This document shows positions 12,565-18,598 of a DNA stretch of 20,254 nt, in pieces. Numbering within the stretch: the stretch's first letter is position 1; every line of letters begins with the position of its first letter. Made by a program: the position numbers and the translations under genes. The notes under the pieces are model-generated. The model made no database searches. It was not told the origin of the DNA and saw only the letters and a list, made by a program, of their open reading frames with translations. Origin of the DNA: a virus; the IMG/VR virus record IMGVR_UViG_3300042197_001634, positions 1-20,254 of that record, one strand, 5' to 3'.

Positions 12565-12585
12565 CGCCCCACCTCCGGCATCTGC
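12559..12585. repeat. 27-bp gene-boundary repeat, copy 2
   Basis: Identical to 11847-11873. Here it encodes the natural end of the DUF5131 protein (RQMPEVGR, stop) and the ribosome site and start of the small zinc protein. Confidence 0.95.
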
Positions 12586-13802
12586 CGCTTATCTATGTCT
12601 TTGGGCCATTCGGACGGGTCGGAGCCTTTGCGGGAGCGGATGTCAACCACCTGCATGACCCTGTGCCGCGTGACGCCGGTCTCTGGGTTGTAAATGGGCG
12701 GCGGTGTCGGGTCGCCCTCAGGCTTGGAGCCGAGCTGCTTCACGAACACCGGCACACCCGCTGCTTCACACTGACGAACGATGCTCCTGATCCATGCGAT
12801 CCGACACGGCCTCGCGCCGGGGCCTGATTCGCCGCCGACGATGACCCAGTCAAGAGCGATATCTCTGCGGAGCTTCTCGCCGTCGTTTGGGCATGTGGTG
12901 TCGTCGGCCAGGTTGGACGCGAACAGGCACTTGGGGCAAACCCGATGCGATGCGCGGTGTAGGTAAGGGCGCACATCGACTTCCTCCAGCAGCGGCTCTG
13001 CCGAGATGAACCGCACCGCCGCCGGGCATCGCAGCAGGTGGGGAATCCTCGCGTCCGCCGTCGCCTGGTTTTCCACGCTCGCCCCGAGCCAGACGTTGGG
13101 GAGGGGCCATGGAATGTCGTGAGGCACGACGGGACCAACAGTTTGCCAGCCAGAAGCTGGCCCCCCCAAGCGACGAGCCATCGCCCATCGGAAGCGAATC
13201 ACGTCAACTGGCGTAAACTCTTTTTTCACAGTGCTCTGCACATGTGCGTCCGCTGCCGCCTGCAATTGTGATAAATACTCCGCCATCCGCTCAGGCCGCT
13301 TCGTCAGCACTTGAAACGTGTGCTGCGGCGCCAGGGCCATCACCGAGAACACCTGGTTGATGAACTCGAACGGCACCGCCTCATGGAACAGGTCGCTCAT
13401 CGAATTGACCAACACACGCCTCGGCTTCCGCCAGTGGAGCGGGTCCGTCAGCCGGTCGGGGACCATCCGCACCAAGCCTGTGAACACAGGCCGACCGCCG
13501 CGAACCTCGGCAATGCGGATCGTTTCGCCGCTCTGTTTCTTCCGCAGGGCTGAGGCATAACTGAGGTTGTCCTCACGCTGGATTTGACTCACACTCCGCG
13601 TGTCGGTGGCGGTCACGATCGGGGCATACTCCGGCCTGCCCATCGCCTCCAGCCGCCGGGCCATCCGGGCCGCGTAGCAGTTGAGGCAGCCGGGCGACAC
13701 GGGCCTGCAGCCTACCACGGGGTTCCAGGTCGCTTCGGTCCACTCGATGTTGCTGCTGCTGCTCATGGTGATCGGCACAACCTTCATCGTTGGAAAGCTC
13801 AC
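12561..13802 (-). CDS. Phage Gp37/Gp68 family protein (DUF5131)
   Basis: 413 residues from GTG 13802, whose GTGA overlaps the preceding stop; the family's usual start corresponds to ATG 13766 (MSSSSNIEW). SNIEWTEATWNPVVGC, then SPGCLNCYAARMA (Cys 32, 39 and 42), is the family signature, a CX6CX2C cluster reminiscent of radical-SAM type iron-sulfur sites. Later come RVLVNSMSDLFHEAVPFEFINQVF, FQVLTKRPERMAEYL, PNVWLGASVENQATADARIPHLL, RFISAEPLLEEV, a second CPKC...CPNDG cluster and DWVIVGGESGPGARP, all typical of DUF5131. The function is unproven. Length is normal apart from a 12-residue N-terminal extension containing MKVVPIT, which duplicates the start of the XF1762-like protein. Confidence 0.93.
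   Translation of the reverse strand: MSFPTMKVVPITMSSSSNIEWTEATWNPVVGCRPVSPGCLNCYAARMARRLEAMGRPEYAPIVTATDTRSVSQIQREDNLSYASALRKKQSGETIRIAEVRGGRPVFTGLVRMVPDRLTDPLHWRKPRRVLVNSMSDLFHEAVPFEFINQVFSVMALAPQHTFQVLTKRPERMAEYLSQLQAAADAHVQSTVKKEFTPVDVIRFRWAMARRLGGPASGWQTVGPVVPHDIPWPLPNVWLGASVENQATADARIPHLLRCPAAVRFISAEPLLEEVDVRPYLHRASHRVCPKCLFASNLADDTTCPNDGEKLRRDIALDWVIVGGESGPGARPCRIAWIRSIVRQCEAAGVPVFVKQLGSKPEGDPTPPPIYNPETGVTRHRVMQVVDIRSRKGSDPSEWPKDIDKRQMPEVGR
13767..13789. repeat. 23-bp gene-start repeat, copy 2
   Basis: Second copy of the MKVVPIT-encoding element, located immediately upstream of the conventional DUF5131 start. It looks like the remaining first codons of another XF1762-type gene. Confidence 0.9.
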
Positions 13803-14092
13803 GACACCTCTTCAGAGAAAAGACCGCTTCCGTCAGGCTTGAAGCCACACACCTGCGACAGCCGATTGCGGTCGACCGTGAAATGTTCGGGGATAGTGGA
13901 CTTCAGAAAGATGCCCATGCCCATGCCCATGCGGAGAACTGCGGGGGCGTAGCCGCTCGCTGCCCCAACCTTTTGCTCCACATGTTCGAGCGTGAAGTGT
14001 TTGCCGCTGTTGCGGTACGACCACGCCACCATCATCCAAACGCCAGCGCGGGTGAGGGCCAAGCCTTCATTAAGTTTGTTGTTGTCTATCAA
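13799..14092 (-). CDS. Hypothetical phage protein with Met-Gly repeat
   Basis: 97 residues if translation starts at TTG 14092, which overlaps the stop of the upstream small gene (TTGA) and has GGAGG 8 bases before it; longer frames upstream are the shadow of that gene. Core: LNEGLALTRAGVWMMVAWSYRNSGKHFTLEHVEQKVG, then GYAPAVLRMGMGMGIFLKSTIPEHFTVDRNRLSQVCGF. A hexanucleotide repeat (13911-13932) encodes MGMGMG. The protein is soluble-looking and mixed helical. No domain is recognised. The stop overlaps the GTG start of the DUF5131 gene. The start codon is the least certain part. Confidence 0.6.
   Translation of the reverse strand: MIDNNKLNEGLALTRAGVWMMVAWSYRNSGKHFTLEHVEQKVGAASGYAPAVLRMGMGMGIFLKSTIPEHFTVDRNRLSQVCGFKPDGSGLFSEEVS
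13911..13932. repeat. Hexanucleotide ATGCCC microsatellite inside a gene
   Basis: ATGCCC is repeated 3.7 times. Because the unit is six bases, copy-number change would add or remove Met-Gly pairs without shifting the frame. Confidence 0.9.
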
Positions 14093-14211
14093 GGGGCGAG
14101 CCTCCGCCGCTTCGCCATACCGAGATAGCAGCAGTTGCGGTAGCTGCAGCCGCTCTCCAGCATCTCCAGCCATTCACGGACGGTTGTGGGTTGCACAGTG
14201 TTGGATTCCAT
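14089..14211 (-). CDS. Small phage protein of 40 residues
   Basis: ATG 14211 is preceded by AAGGA 6 bases upstream (complement of tcctt). The product MESNTVQPTTVREWLEMLES continues as GCSYRNCCYLGMAKRRRLAP. It has an amphipathic helix, three cysteines and a basic end. Good ribosome site, coupling to the next gene and sensible composition make it more likely than the overlapping longer frame on the same strand. No family is recognised. Confidence 0.55.
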   Translation of the reverse strand: MESNTVQPTTVREWLEMLESGCSYRNCCYLGMAKRRRLAP

Positions 14212-14222
14212 CGTCGTTCCTT

Positions 14223-14453
14223 TCACGCCCCACGTCGGGGGCGGATGATGTGTTCCTGTTCGTACACTTCGATGTCTCGGAGCCTGTACCGCACAGGGCT
14301 CCGCAAGCCGCCGCCGATCCGGATGTAGGCCGGCCCCTTGGATGCAAGCCTCCAGTTCTGGAGCGTTCCCGGCGACACCGACCAGCGCTCGGCCAGCTGC
14401 TCAGACGTGAGCAAAACGTCGGCTGCTTCTGCTGTTTGAGTGGCGTTCACCAT
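14223..14453 (-). CDS. Excisionase/AlpA-like helix-turn-helix protein
   Basis: 76 residues from ATG 14453, overlapping the recT-like stop by one base (TGATG). Residues 14-66 read LLTSEQLAERWSVSPGTLQNWR, then GPAYIRIGGGLRSPVRYRLRDIEVYEQEH. This is the MerR-like winged helix of the HTH_17 family (LT..ELAE...VS..TL..WR..G.GP.....G...VRY...D...W). Such proteins act as excisionases, AlpA-type activators or small DNA-binding regulators. No integrase gene is in the window, so excisionase is only one reading. It is coupled to the recombination genes upstream. Confidence 0.82.
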   Translation of the reverse strand: MVNATQTAEAADVLLTSEQLAERWSVSPGTLQNWRLASKGPAYIRIGGGLRSPVRYRLRDIEVYEQEHIIRPRRGA

Positions 14454-15472
14454 CAGATCACCCCGCCGTCGTCATCGGCGACACGCTGATCCATGTCGGC
14501 GTCACGGTCGACAACCTCGGCGTCGATGATGTCGTCGCTGGTGGACTGGGCCGCAGTCGCAGCCTGCCGCTGACCGCCACTCTGCTGTCCGGTCTGCTGG
14601 ACCAGAGCCTTCGTCCGCTTGGGCGTGGCGGCTTTGTCGGCCAGCTTCGCCTTCATGGACTCCTTGACCTCCTCAAACTTCGCCATCGCCTCATCGTCCT
14701 TGGCGGTCTTGGCCGCGACGTAGGCCTTGCCGTAGTTGGCCTTGAGTTCGACCATGGTTTCAGAGGACTCGATCAGGTCGATGAACTCCACAACCGTCTC
14801 AGCCTCCAGCTTGTCGGACGTGGCCGGAGCCTGGGGCTTGACCTGCTCGACGAGCTTGGTGCGGCGCGGCTCCTCGAGGCTGTTCGGATTGCTGACGAAC
14901 TTGGCGTCAGCCGGGACGACGTTGACAGGGCCCTTGGGCTGTCTGCCAGAAAACACCGCGCTGCAGTTGATGGGGATGTCCGCGACTTCCTCGGCGACAT
15001 ACATTCCGCTGGTCGCTCCCGGGAACACAGTGCGAACGCCCTCGCTGATGCACCGGCTGCGGAGCATCTGGCGGGGGTACTTGCTCCACATTGTGTTCTT
15101 GGTCACCTCAGCCTTCTTCGCTCGATTCAGGTCCCAGTTGATGCGGACGGCACCGCCCGCAGGATGACTGAACGTGGCGTCAGCGACGGTGTCATCGAGC
15201 ACATGCCATTCAACCTTGCCGCCGGCGGAGAAGAAGTCCCGCAGCATGGCCTCAGACTTCTTGGCTGGCCGATTGTGAACGATGTGGTAGTCACGCGCAG
15301 CGATGGCCGGGTGACACCCCTCAGCCTGGGCGACGAGCATGAGCGACAGGGCCTTCTCGGGCGTATCGAGACCGAACAAGCCGGACTTGGCGATGGCCAT
15401 GGCCATGCGTTCGAGGTCGCCCATGGGAATCATGGCGGTGTTGTTGCTGGATGGCACGAGTGCGGTGGACAT
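14453..15472 (-). CDS. recT: RecT-family single-strand annealing protein
   Basis: 339 residues from ATG 15472, chosen for GGAG 7 bases upstream. The core (about residues 10-170) includes MAMAIAKSGLFGLDTPEKALSLMLVAQAEGCHPAIAARDYHI, RPAKKSEAMLRDFFSAGGKVEWHV, ATFSHPAGGAVRINW and WSKYPRQMLRSRCISEGVRTVFPGATSGMY. These match phage RecT proteins, which anneal complementary single strands during recombination. The last 110 residues are Lys/Ala/Gln-rich and acidic at the end (DDIIDAEVVDRDADMDQRVADD), a disordered tail that may contact SSB-like partners. It follows the YqaJ-type exonuclease gene by 71 bases; the two form a standard exonuclease-annealase pair. Confidence 0.88.
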   Translation of the reverse strand: MSTALVPSSNNTAMIPMGDLERMAMAIAKSGLFGLDTPEKALSLMLVAQAEGCHPAIAARDYHIVHNRPAKKSEAMLRDFFSAGGKVEWHVLDDTVADATFSHPAGGAVRINWDLNRAKKAEVTKNTMWSKYPRQMLRSRCISEGVRTVFPGATSGMYVAEEVADIPINCSAVFSGRQPKGPVNVVPADAKFVSNPNSLEEPRRTKLVEQVKPQAPATSDKLEAETVVEFIDLIESSETMVELKANYGKAYVAAKTAKDDEAMAKFEEVKESMKAKLADKAATPKRTKALVQQTGQQSGGQRQAATAAQSTSDDIIDAEVVDRDADMDQRVADDDGGVI

Positions 15473-15543
15473 GATGGACTCCGAGTATGGTGTGGGATGG
15501 GGTGGATAGCAGGACGACGGGACACGGGACAACAACCGTCGCT

Positions 15544-16482
15544 TCACGCCATGACGTCGATGTTGACGCCCTTCTTGAGCGTGACACGGAAGTTGCGGTA
15601 CGGCTTGCGGGTGTACGCGACCTCAGCCTCACCGACGATGCCGGCGGAGATGGAACCGAGGTTGGTGACGACCTTCTCCGCGTCGCCGATGATGGTGAGC
15701 AGTTCCGACCGGGCCGCTTCCTTTCTCTCGCCAGCCTTGGCCTCATCGTTGGATGCCCGCTTGTATTCCGCGATCAGCGTTTCGATTCGCTCATCACCAC
15801 AGGCGTCGAAAACCTTGCCGGGCTCGGCGTGGCTGTAGAGCCGCTTGATCACGTCGGCATCGCGGGCGTAGTCGGGCTGGGGCTCGACGCCCTGATCGAC
15901 CGACACCCAGAACGCCTCGGCGACAGTCAGGATGCGGGCACAGATTTGTTCATCGAACTTGCGGTAGATGGTGACGACGCGGTTGCCTCCGACGAGCGCC
16001 GCGATCACGCACCAGGTGCGGCCGGAGACGAGCATCTGATGTTGAACCTGCAACTCGATGTGGGGCGGGGCCTCGACCTCGCCATCGTCGCCCACCAGCC
16101 AGCCGTCACGGAACACGAGGGCATCGACGTTCTTGACTTCGAGGATGCCGGGTCCATCTGGATGATCGACGACCTCATAGTCGAACGACGAGCCGAGCCG
16201 CAGCCCTTCGATCCGCATGTACTGGTTCAGCCGGCGGACCTGAAATCCCATGTCCTCGCCGATGCCCTTGGCGATCACATCCTGGAGCCGGTTGCCCCAG
16301 ACCATCCGTTCATTCTCTTCGATCCGGCCAAGGTCTCCGGACTGCTTGCGATGCCACAGTTCAAACGGAGTGCAGTACGGCGAGCAGCCGAACAGGGCGG
16401 AAACTTCGGTGCTGGTCAGGTCGGCGGCCCGGAGCTTGAGCCAGTGTTCCTGATTGTCGGGGGTGAAGCGGGTACGACGCAT
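15544..16482 (-). CDS. YqaJ-family viral recombinase exonuclease
   Basis: 312 residues from ATG 16482. LTSTEVSALFGCSPYCTPFELW (22-43) is the YqaJ opening motif. WGNRLQDVIAKGIGEDMGF (62-80), SSFDYEVVD with Asp 101, GILEVKNVD with Glu 115 and Lys 117, and ELQVQHQML (143-151) give the PD-(D/E)XK active site plus the following Gln. Such enzymes resect double-stranded DNA ends 5' to 3' to load the annealing protein. The C-terminal 100 residues contain a Glu/Lys/Ala-rich helical part (IAEYKRASNDEAKAGERKEAARSE) and a GIVGEAEVAYTRKPYRNFRV segment common in phage members. It works with the RecT-like gene directly downstream. Confidence 0.93.
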   Translation of the reverse strand: MRRTRFTPDNQEHWLKLRAADLTSTEVSALFGCSPYCTPFELWHRKQSGDLGRIEENERMVWGNRLQDVIAKGIGEDMGFQVRRLNQYMRIEGLRLGSSFDYEVVDHPDGPGILEVKNVDALVFRDGWLVGDDGEVEAPPHIELQVQHQMLVSGRTWCVIAALVGGNRVVTIYRKFDEQICARILTVAEAFWVSVDQGVEPQPDYARDADVIKRLYSHAEPGKVFDACGDERIETLIAEYKRASNDEAKAGERKEAARSELLTIIGDAEKVVTNLGSISAGIVGEAEVAYTRKPYRNFRVTLKKGVNIDVMA

Positions 16483-16518
16483 GGCGGTTCCTCTGTTACG
16501 GGGTGTGGTGGGTGTGGG

Positions 16519-16824
16519 TCAGACGGCGGAAGTGGTGGCAGGAGCAGCGGAAGCCGCTTCGACGAGGTCGGCGATCTCAGGCAGGTCTTTGTTGAACTCC
16601 TGAAAGAAGTCGTCGGTGAGAAACGCCGTCACGGTCCCGTTGGTGTAAATGCGACCGCGGCGCTCGATGGGGCCCGGAAGCATCAGTTTCAGGCAGGCGA
16701 TCAGAGACTTCTCGTGTGAGACGTTGTGGATCGAGACCTCACATTCAAGGTCCAACGGGATTCCGTTCTGGTCGAGCTTGTCGGCCAGATTCCTCAACAT
16801 GATGGCGGCGTGGCTGGTAGTCAT
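16519..16824 (-). CDS. Hypothetical phage early protein
   Basis: 101 residues from ATG 16824, with AGGAG 8 bases upstream. The sequence MTTSHAAIMLRNLADKLDQNGIPL, then LECEVSIHNVSHEKSLIACLKLML, and EFNKDLPEIADLVEAASAAP suggests a small alpha/beta protein with a helical acidic end. No motif is recognised. It is the first gene of the leftward early operon, about 54 bases after a predicted promoter -10 box and 36 bases before the exonuclease gene. Position suggests a recombination or host-takeover accessory. Confidence 0.65.
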   Translation of the reverse strand: MTTSHAAIMLRNLADKLDQNGIPLDLECEVSIHNVSHEKSLIACLKLMLPGPIERRGRIYTNGTVTAFLTDDFFQEFNKDLPEIADLVEAASAAPATTSAV

Positions 16825-16877
16825 GGCGGTGACTCCTGAACAGGGGTGTGGGGTACGACTCTTCGCAACGATGGTGA

Positions 16878-16906
16878 GTTTTACTCAACACTCAGGACGA
16901 TGTCAA
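16878..16906 (-). promoter_or_regulatory. Leftward early promoter with overlapping palindrome
   Basis: On the minus strand TTGACA (16901-16906), 17 bases and TAAAAC (16878-16883) form a good -35 with a fair -10. The -10 box lies in the perfect inverted repeat TGAGTTTTACTCA (16875-16887), a likely operator. It would transcribe the early operon from 16824 leftward. Confidence 0.65.
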
Positions 16907-16935
16907 GGCCCCGAATGAGGAATTCGCAACAAAAA

Positions 16936-16944
16936 TTATCCACA
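16936..16944 (+). promoter_or_regulatory. Consensus DnaA box TTATCCACA
   Basis: An exact match to the strongest bacterial DnaA box lies in the 162-base gap between repressor and early genes. A single 9-base match can occur by chance in 20 kb, but its intergenic, locally AT-rich position is suggestive. Confidence 0.4.
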
Positions 16945-16986
16945 ATGAGATGCCGTGAGGTGACGCCGACGGTCTACAGCGTGAAA

Positions 16987-17577
16987 TCAGGGGCGAATCC
17001 AGAGGACCGGGGAAACAGACGTGATGTCCACGGACTCCTCGGCCTCGCCTGTTGCCGGCAGCAGCAGTGAGTAACGCTCACGCCTCAACCCGCGTCGCAC
17101 GTAGGCCAGACGGGTCTTATCATCCGCATCGACGACAGCCAGCCGACCGATGCACTCAGCAGGCGTGGTTTCCGTACCGACTACCAGTAGCGCCCCGTCC
17201 ATGTAGGCCAACGCACTGCCAGACGATCGAGCCAGCAGTCCATAGGCCCCGGTAGGTGTATCCAGCGGGACCGTCACCCTGTCGATGGGCGACTTGGGGT
17301 CCATGTGGATGATGCCCCGATGATCGACCACGCCGACGACATCAACTGCGGCGCGGTGTTTTCTGGCAGACAGCCCAAGGGCCCTGTCAACGTCGTCCCG
17401 GCTGACGCCAAGTTCGTCAGCAATCCGAACAGCCTCGGCTGCTGACACTTTTCGCTTGCCGTGGATCGCGTAGCTGAGCGACGCCGGATCAATGCCGAGC
17501 CGCCCAGCAAACTTCCGCTGAGAAATGCCGCGCTCGGCGAGGACGGACTTAAACCACGCGGTGTCAACCTTGGTCAT
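16987..17577 (-). CDS. CI-like phage repressor (HTH plus S24-like C-terminal domain)
   Basis: 196 residues from ATG 17577, with AAGGAG 7 bases upstream. Residues 8-60 hold an XRE helix-turn-helix: KSVLAERGISQRKFAGRLGIDPASLSYAIHGKRKVSAAEAVRIADELGV. The C-terminal half (about 105-196) resembles the LexA/CI S24 fold: LLARSSGSALAYMDGALLVVG where catalytic proteins have GDSM.P...DGD.V.V, then RLAVVDADDKTRLAYVRRGLRRERYSLL. The expected catalytic Lys appears to be Arg, so self-cleavage is doubtful. Such repressors hold lysogeny by binding operators between divergent promoters. Two 19-bp sites lie in the gap to the rightward gene, one over its own promoter, suggesting autoregulation. Confidence 0.82.
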   Translation of the reverse strand: MTKVDTAWFKSVLAERGISQRKFAGRLGIDPASLSYAIHGKRKVSAAEAVRIADELGVSRDDVDRALGLSARKHRAAVDVVGVVDHRGIIHMDPKSPIDRVTVPLDTPTGAYGLLARSSGSALAYMDGALLVVGTETTPAECIGRLAVVDADDKTRLAYVRRGLRRERYSLLLPATGEAEESVDITSVSPVLWIRP

Positions 17578-17610
17578 GAACAGACTCCTTGTGCTCCCAG
17601 ATCGATCCTT

Positions 17611-17639
17611 ATTGTTGCATTTTTAGCAACAGACCGCAA
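17611..17639 (-). promoter_or_regulatory. Putative repressor-gene promoter
   Basis: On the minus strand TTGCGG (17634-17639), 17 bases and AACAAT (17611-17616) form a moderate match, 34 bases before the repressor start. The first 19-bp operator-like site (17613-17631) covers the spacer and -10 box. Confidence 0.5.
17613..17631. promoter_or_regulatory. Operator-like site O1, TGTTGC-N7-GCAACA
   Basis: Perfect six-base inverted arms around ATTTTTA. The same arms recur at 17705-17723 with one change and the same spacing, which supports a dimeric repressor binding site. Confidence 0.75.
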
Positions 17640-17695
17640 GCGAAATTGTGGATTTCCAGTCCGGATCAGAGGGTGGGTTTTTACCTGATGAGCCA

Positions 17696-17724
17696 TTGCA
17701 TCGTTGTTGCGAAATGCGTAACAT
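17696..17724 (+). promoter_or_regulatory. Rightward promoter giving a leaderless transcript
   Basis: TTGCAT (17696-17701), 17 bases and TAACAT (17719-17724) match consensus at 4 of 6 positions each with ideal spacing. Only six bases separate the -10 box from the ATG at 17731, so transcription should begin at or next to the start codon. Confidence 0.55.
17705..17723. promoter_or_regulatory. Operator-like site O2, TGTTGC-N7-GTAACA
   Basis: Same 19-base layout as O1 with one mismatch in the right arm. It lies across the spacer and -10 of the rightward promoter, where a bound repressor would block transcription. Confidence 0.7.
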
Positions 17725-17730
17725 GCCCCC

Positions 17731-18033
17731 ATGAGCAGCACCAGCACCAGTCTCGGACCCCACACTCCGGCAGCCCTTGTCGTCCATCGTTTTGGTGGAT
17801 GCCGGGCGTTGGCCAAGCTCCTGCAAATCTCTCCGTCTGCTGTGAGCCGCTGGAACAAGCCGCGCTCCGAAGGCGGCACGGATGGCCTGATTCCCTCGAG
17901 GAAACAGCATGCAATCCTGCAAGCCGCCAGGGACAAGGGTCTCGACCTGACCGCCGATGACCTGATCGGCCAGCCCCAGTTGAGAACCGCGACCGACGCC
18001 GCTGATCCACAGCCCCAGACCGCCGGGGCTTGA
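17731..18033 (+). CDS. Cro/YdaS-like helix-turn-helix regulator
   Basis: 100 residues from ATG 17731. No ribosome site precedes it, consistent with a leaderless mRNA. Residues 15-60 form the DNA-binding domain: ALVVHRFGGCRALAKLLQISPSAVSRW, then SEGGTDGLIPSRKQHAILQAARDKGLDLTADDLI, the pattern of small Cro/YdaS-type proteins (FGG...LA..L..S..AVS.W......G.IP......IL..A...G..L...DL). The C-terminal 20 residues are Ala/Pro/Thr-rich. It is divergent from the CI-like gene and should be its antagonist in the lysis-lysogeny switch. Downstream, AGCCCC/GGGGCT (18011-18016 and 18025-18030) at the stop may form a weak terminator. Confidence 0.82.
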   Translation: MSSTSTSLGPHTPAALVVHRFGGCRALAKLLQISPSAVSRWNKPRSEGGTDGLIPSRKQHAILQAARDKGLDLTADDLIGQPQLRTATDAADPQPQTAGA

Positions 18034-18061
18034 CCACCCTGAAAATTTTTTGCGGGGGGTA

Positions 18062-18089
18062 TTGCGTTTTTCTCAACACATGGAATAAT
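18062..18089 (+). promoter_or_regulatory. Possible promoter for the rightward helicase operon
   Basis: TTGCGT (18062-18067), 16 bases and AATAAT (18084-18089), 49 bases before the 18138 start. The spacer has CTCAACAC, an octamer also found at 16884-16891 beside the leftward early promoter, so both could answer to one regulator. Confidence 0.5.
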
Positions 18090-18137
18090 GCTCAACGTCG
18101 AGTCAACACACCCCCCCCTTTCTCAGGAGCCACCGCC

Positions 18138-18230
18138 ATGCGTCAGTTCATCGAATCCTGCCGTTTCTGGGCATGCACACTGCTTTGCCTTGGGACCGAT
18201 CCGAATCACCCGGACTACCGTGCTGAGTGA
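18138..18230 (+). CDS. Small protein of 30 residues
   Basis: ATG 18138 has AGGAG 8 bases upstream. The product MRQFIESCRFWACTLLCLGT continues DPNHPDYRAE. It has a short Cys/Trp-rich hydrophobic helix and an acidic end. The ribosome site and placement just after a predicted promoter support translation. No family is recognised; it could also act as a leader peptide for the genes downstream. Confidence 0.5.
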   Translation: MRQFIESCRFWACTLLCLGTDPNHPDYRAE

Positions 18231-18277
18231 CCGCCACATGAACCGCCCGCTCATAGTCATTAGACGAAGAAGCGATC

Positions 18278-18598
18278 ATGCCACTCGCCCGCAAACGTCC
18301 CCGCACGCTCGACATCGCCCCGCAGGTTGAACGCGATCCCGAAGTACCCCCAGCGATTCCGGTCTATCAGGCGGCCATCCAGTACGGCATCATCGCCGAC
18401 TGGTTCGAACAAAGGCCCATCACCAAGGACGCCCACCGGCTCGACGCGGAGGCGTTCGACCTCTTCAACCGTGCCGAGGCCCAGCTTCGAGAGTCGATCC
18501 GGCAAGCCGTGCTGATGGGCGAGAAGGGCGACCGCCACCGCATGAAGCTCCGGTACATTCCCCGCCACATGCTCGGACTGGATGGAGGCTGCGCATGA
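18278..18598 (+). CDS. Hypothetical protein coupled to helicase gene
   Basis: 106 residues from ATG 18278; the ribosome site is weak (GAAGAAG about 8 bases upstream). After a basic start (MPLARKRPRTLDIAPQ) comes VYQAAIQYGIIADWFEQRPITKDAHRLDAEAFDLFNRAEAQLRESI and a basic C-terminal part (GEKGDRHRMKLRYIPRHMLG). It is probably all-helical. The stop overlaps the helicase start by four bases (ATGA), so the two are made together and it may be a helicase partner or loader; this is inference from position. No family is recognised. Confidence 0.7.
   Translation: MPLARKRPRTLDIAPQVERDPEVPPAIPVYQAAIQYGIIADWFEQRPITKDAHRLDAEAFDLFNRAEAQLRESIRQAVLMGEKGDRHRMKLRYIPRHMLGLDGGCA

Noticed and set aside
13911-13932. 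Phase-variable simple repeat
   Set aside because: The unit is six bases, so slippage keeps the frame and would not switch the gene on or off.
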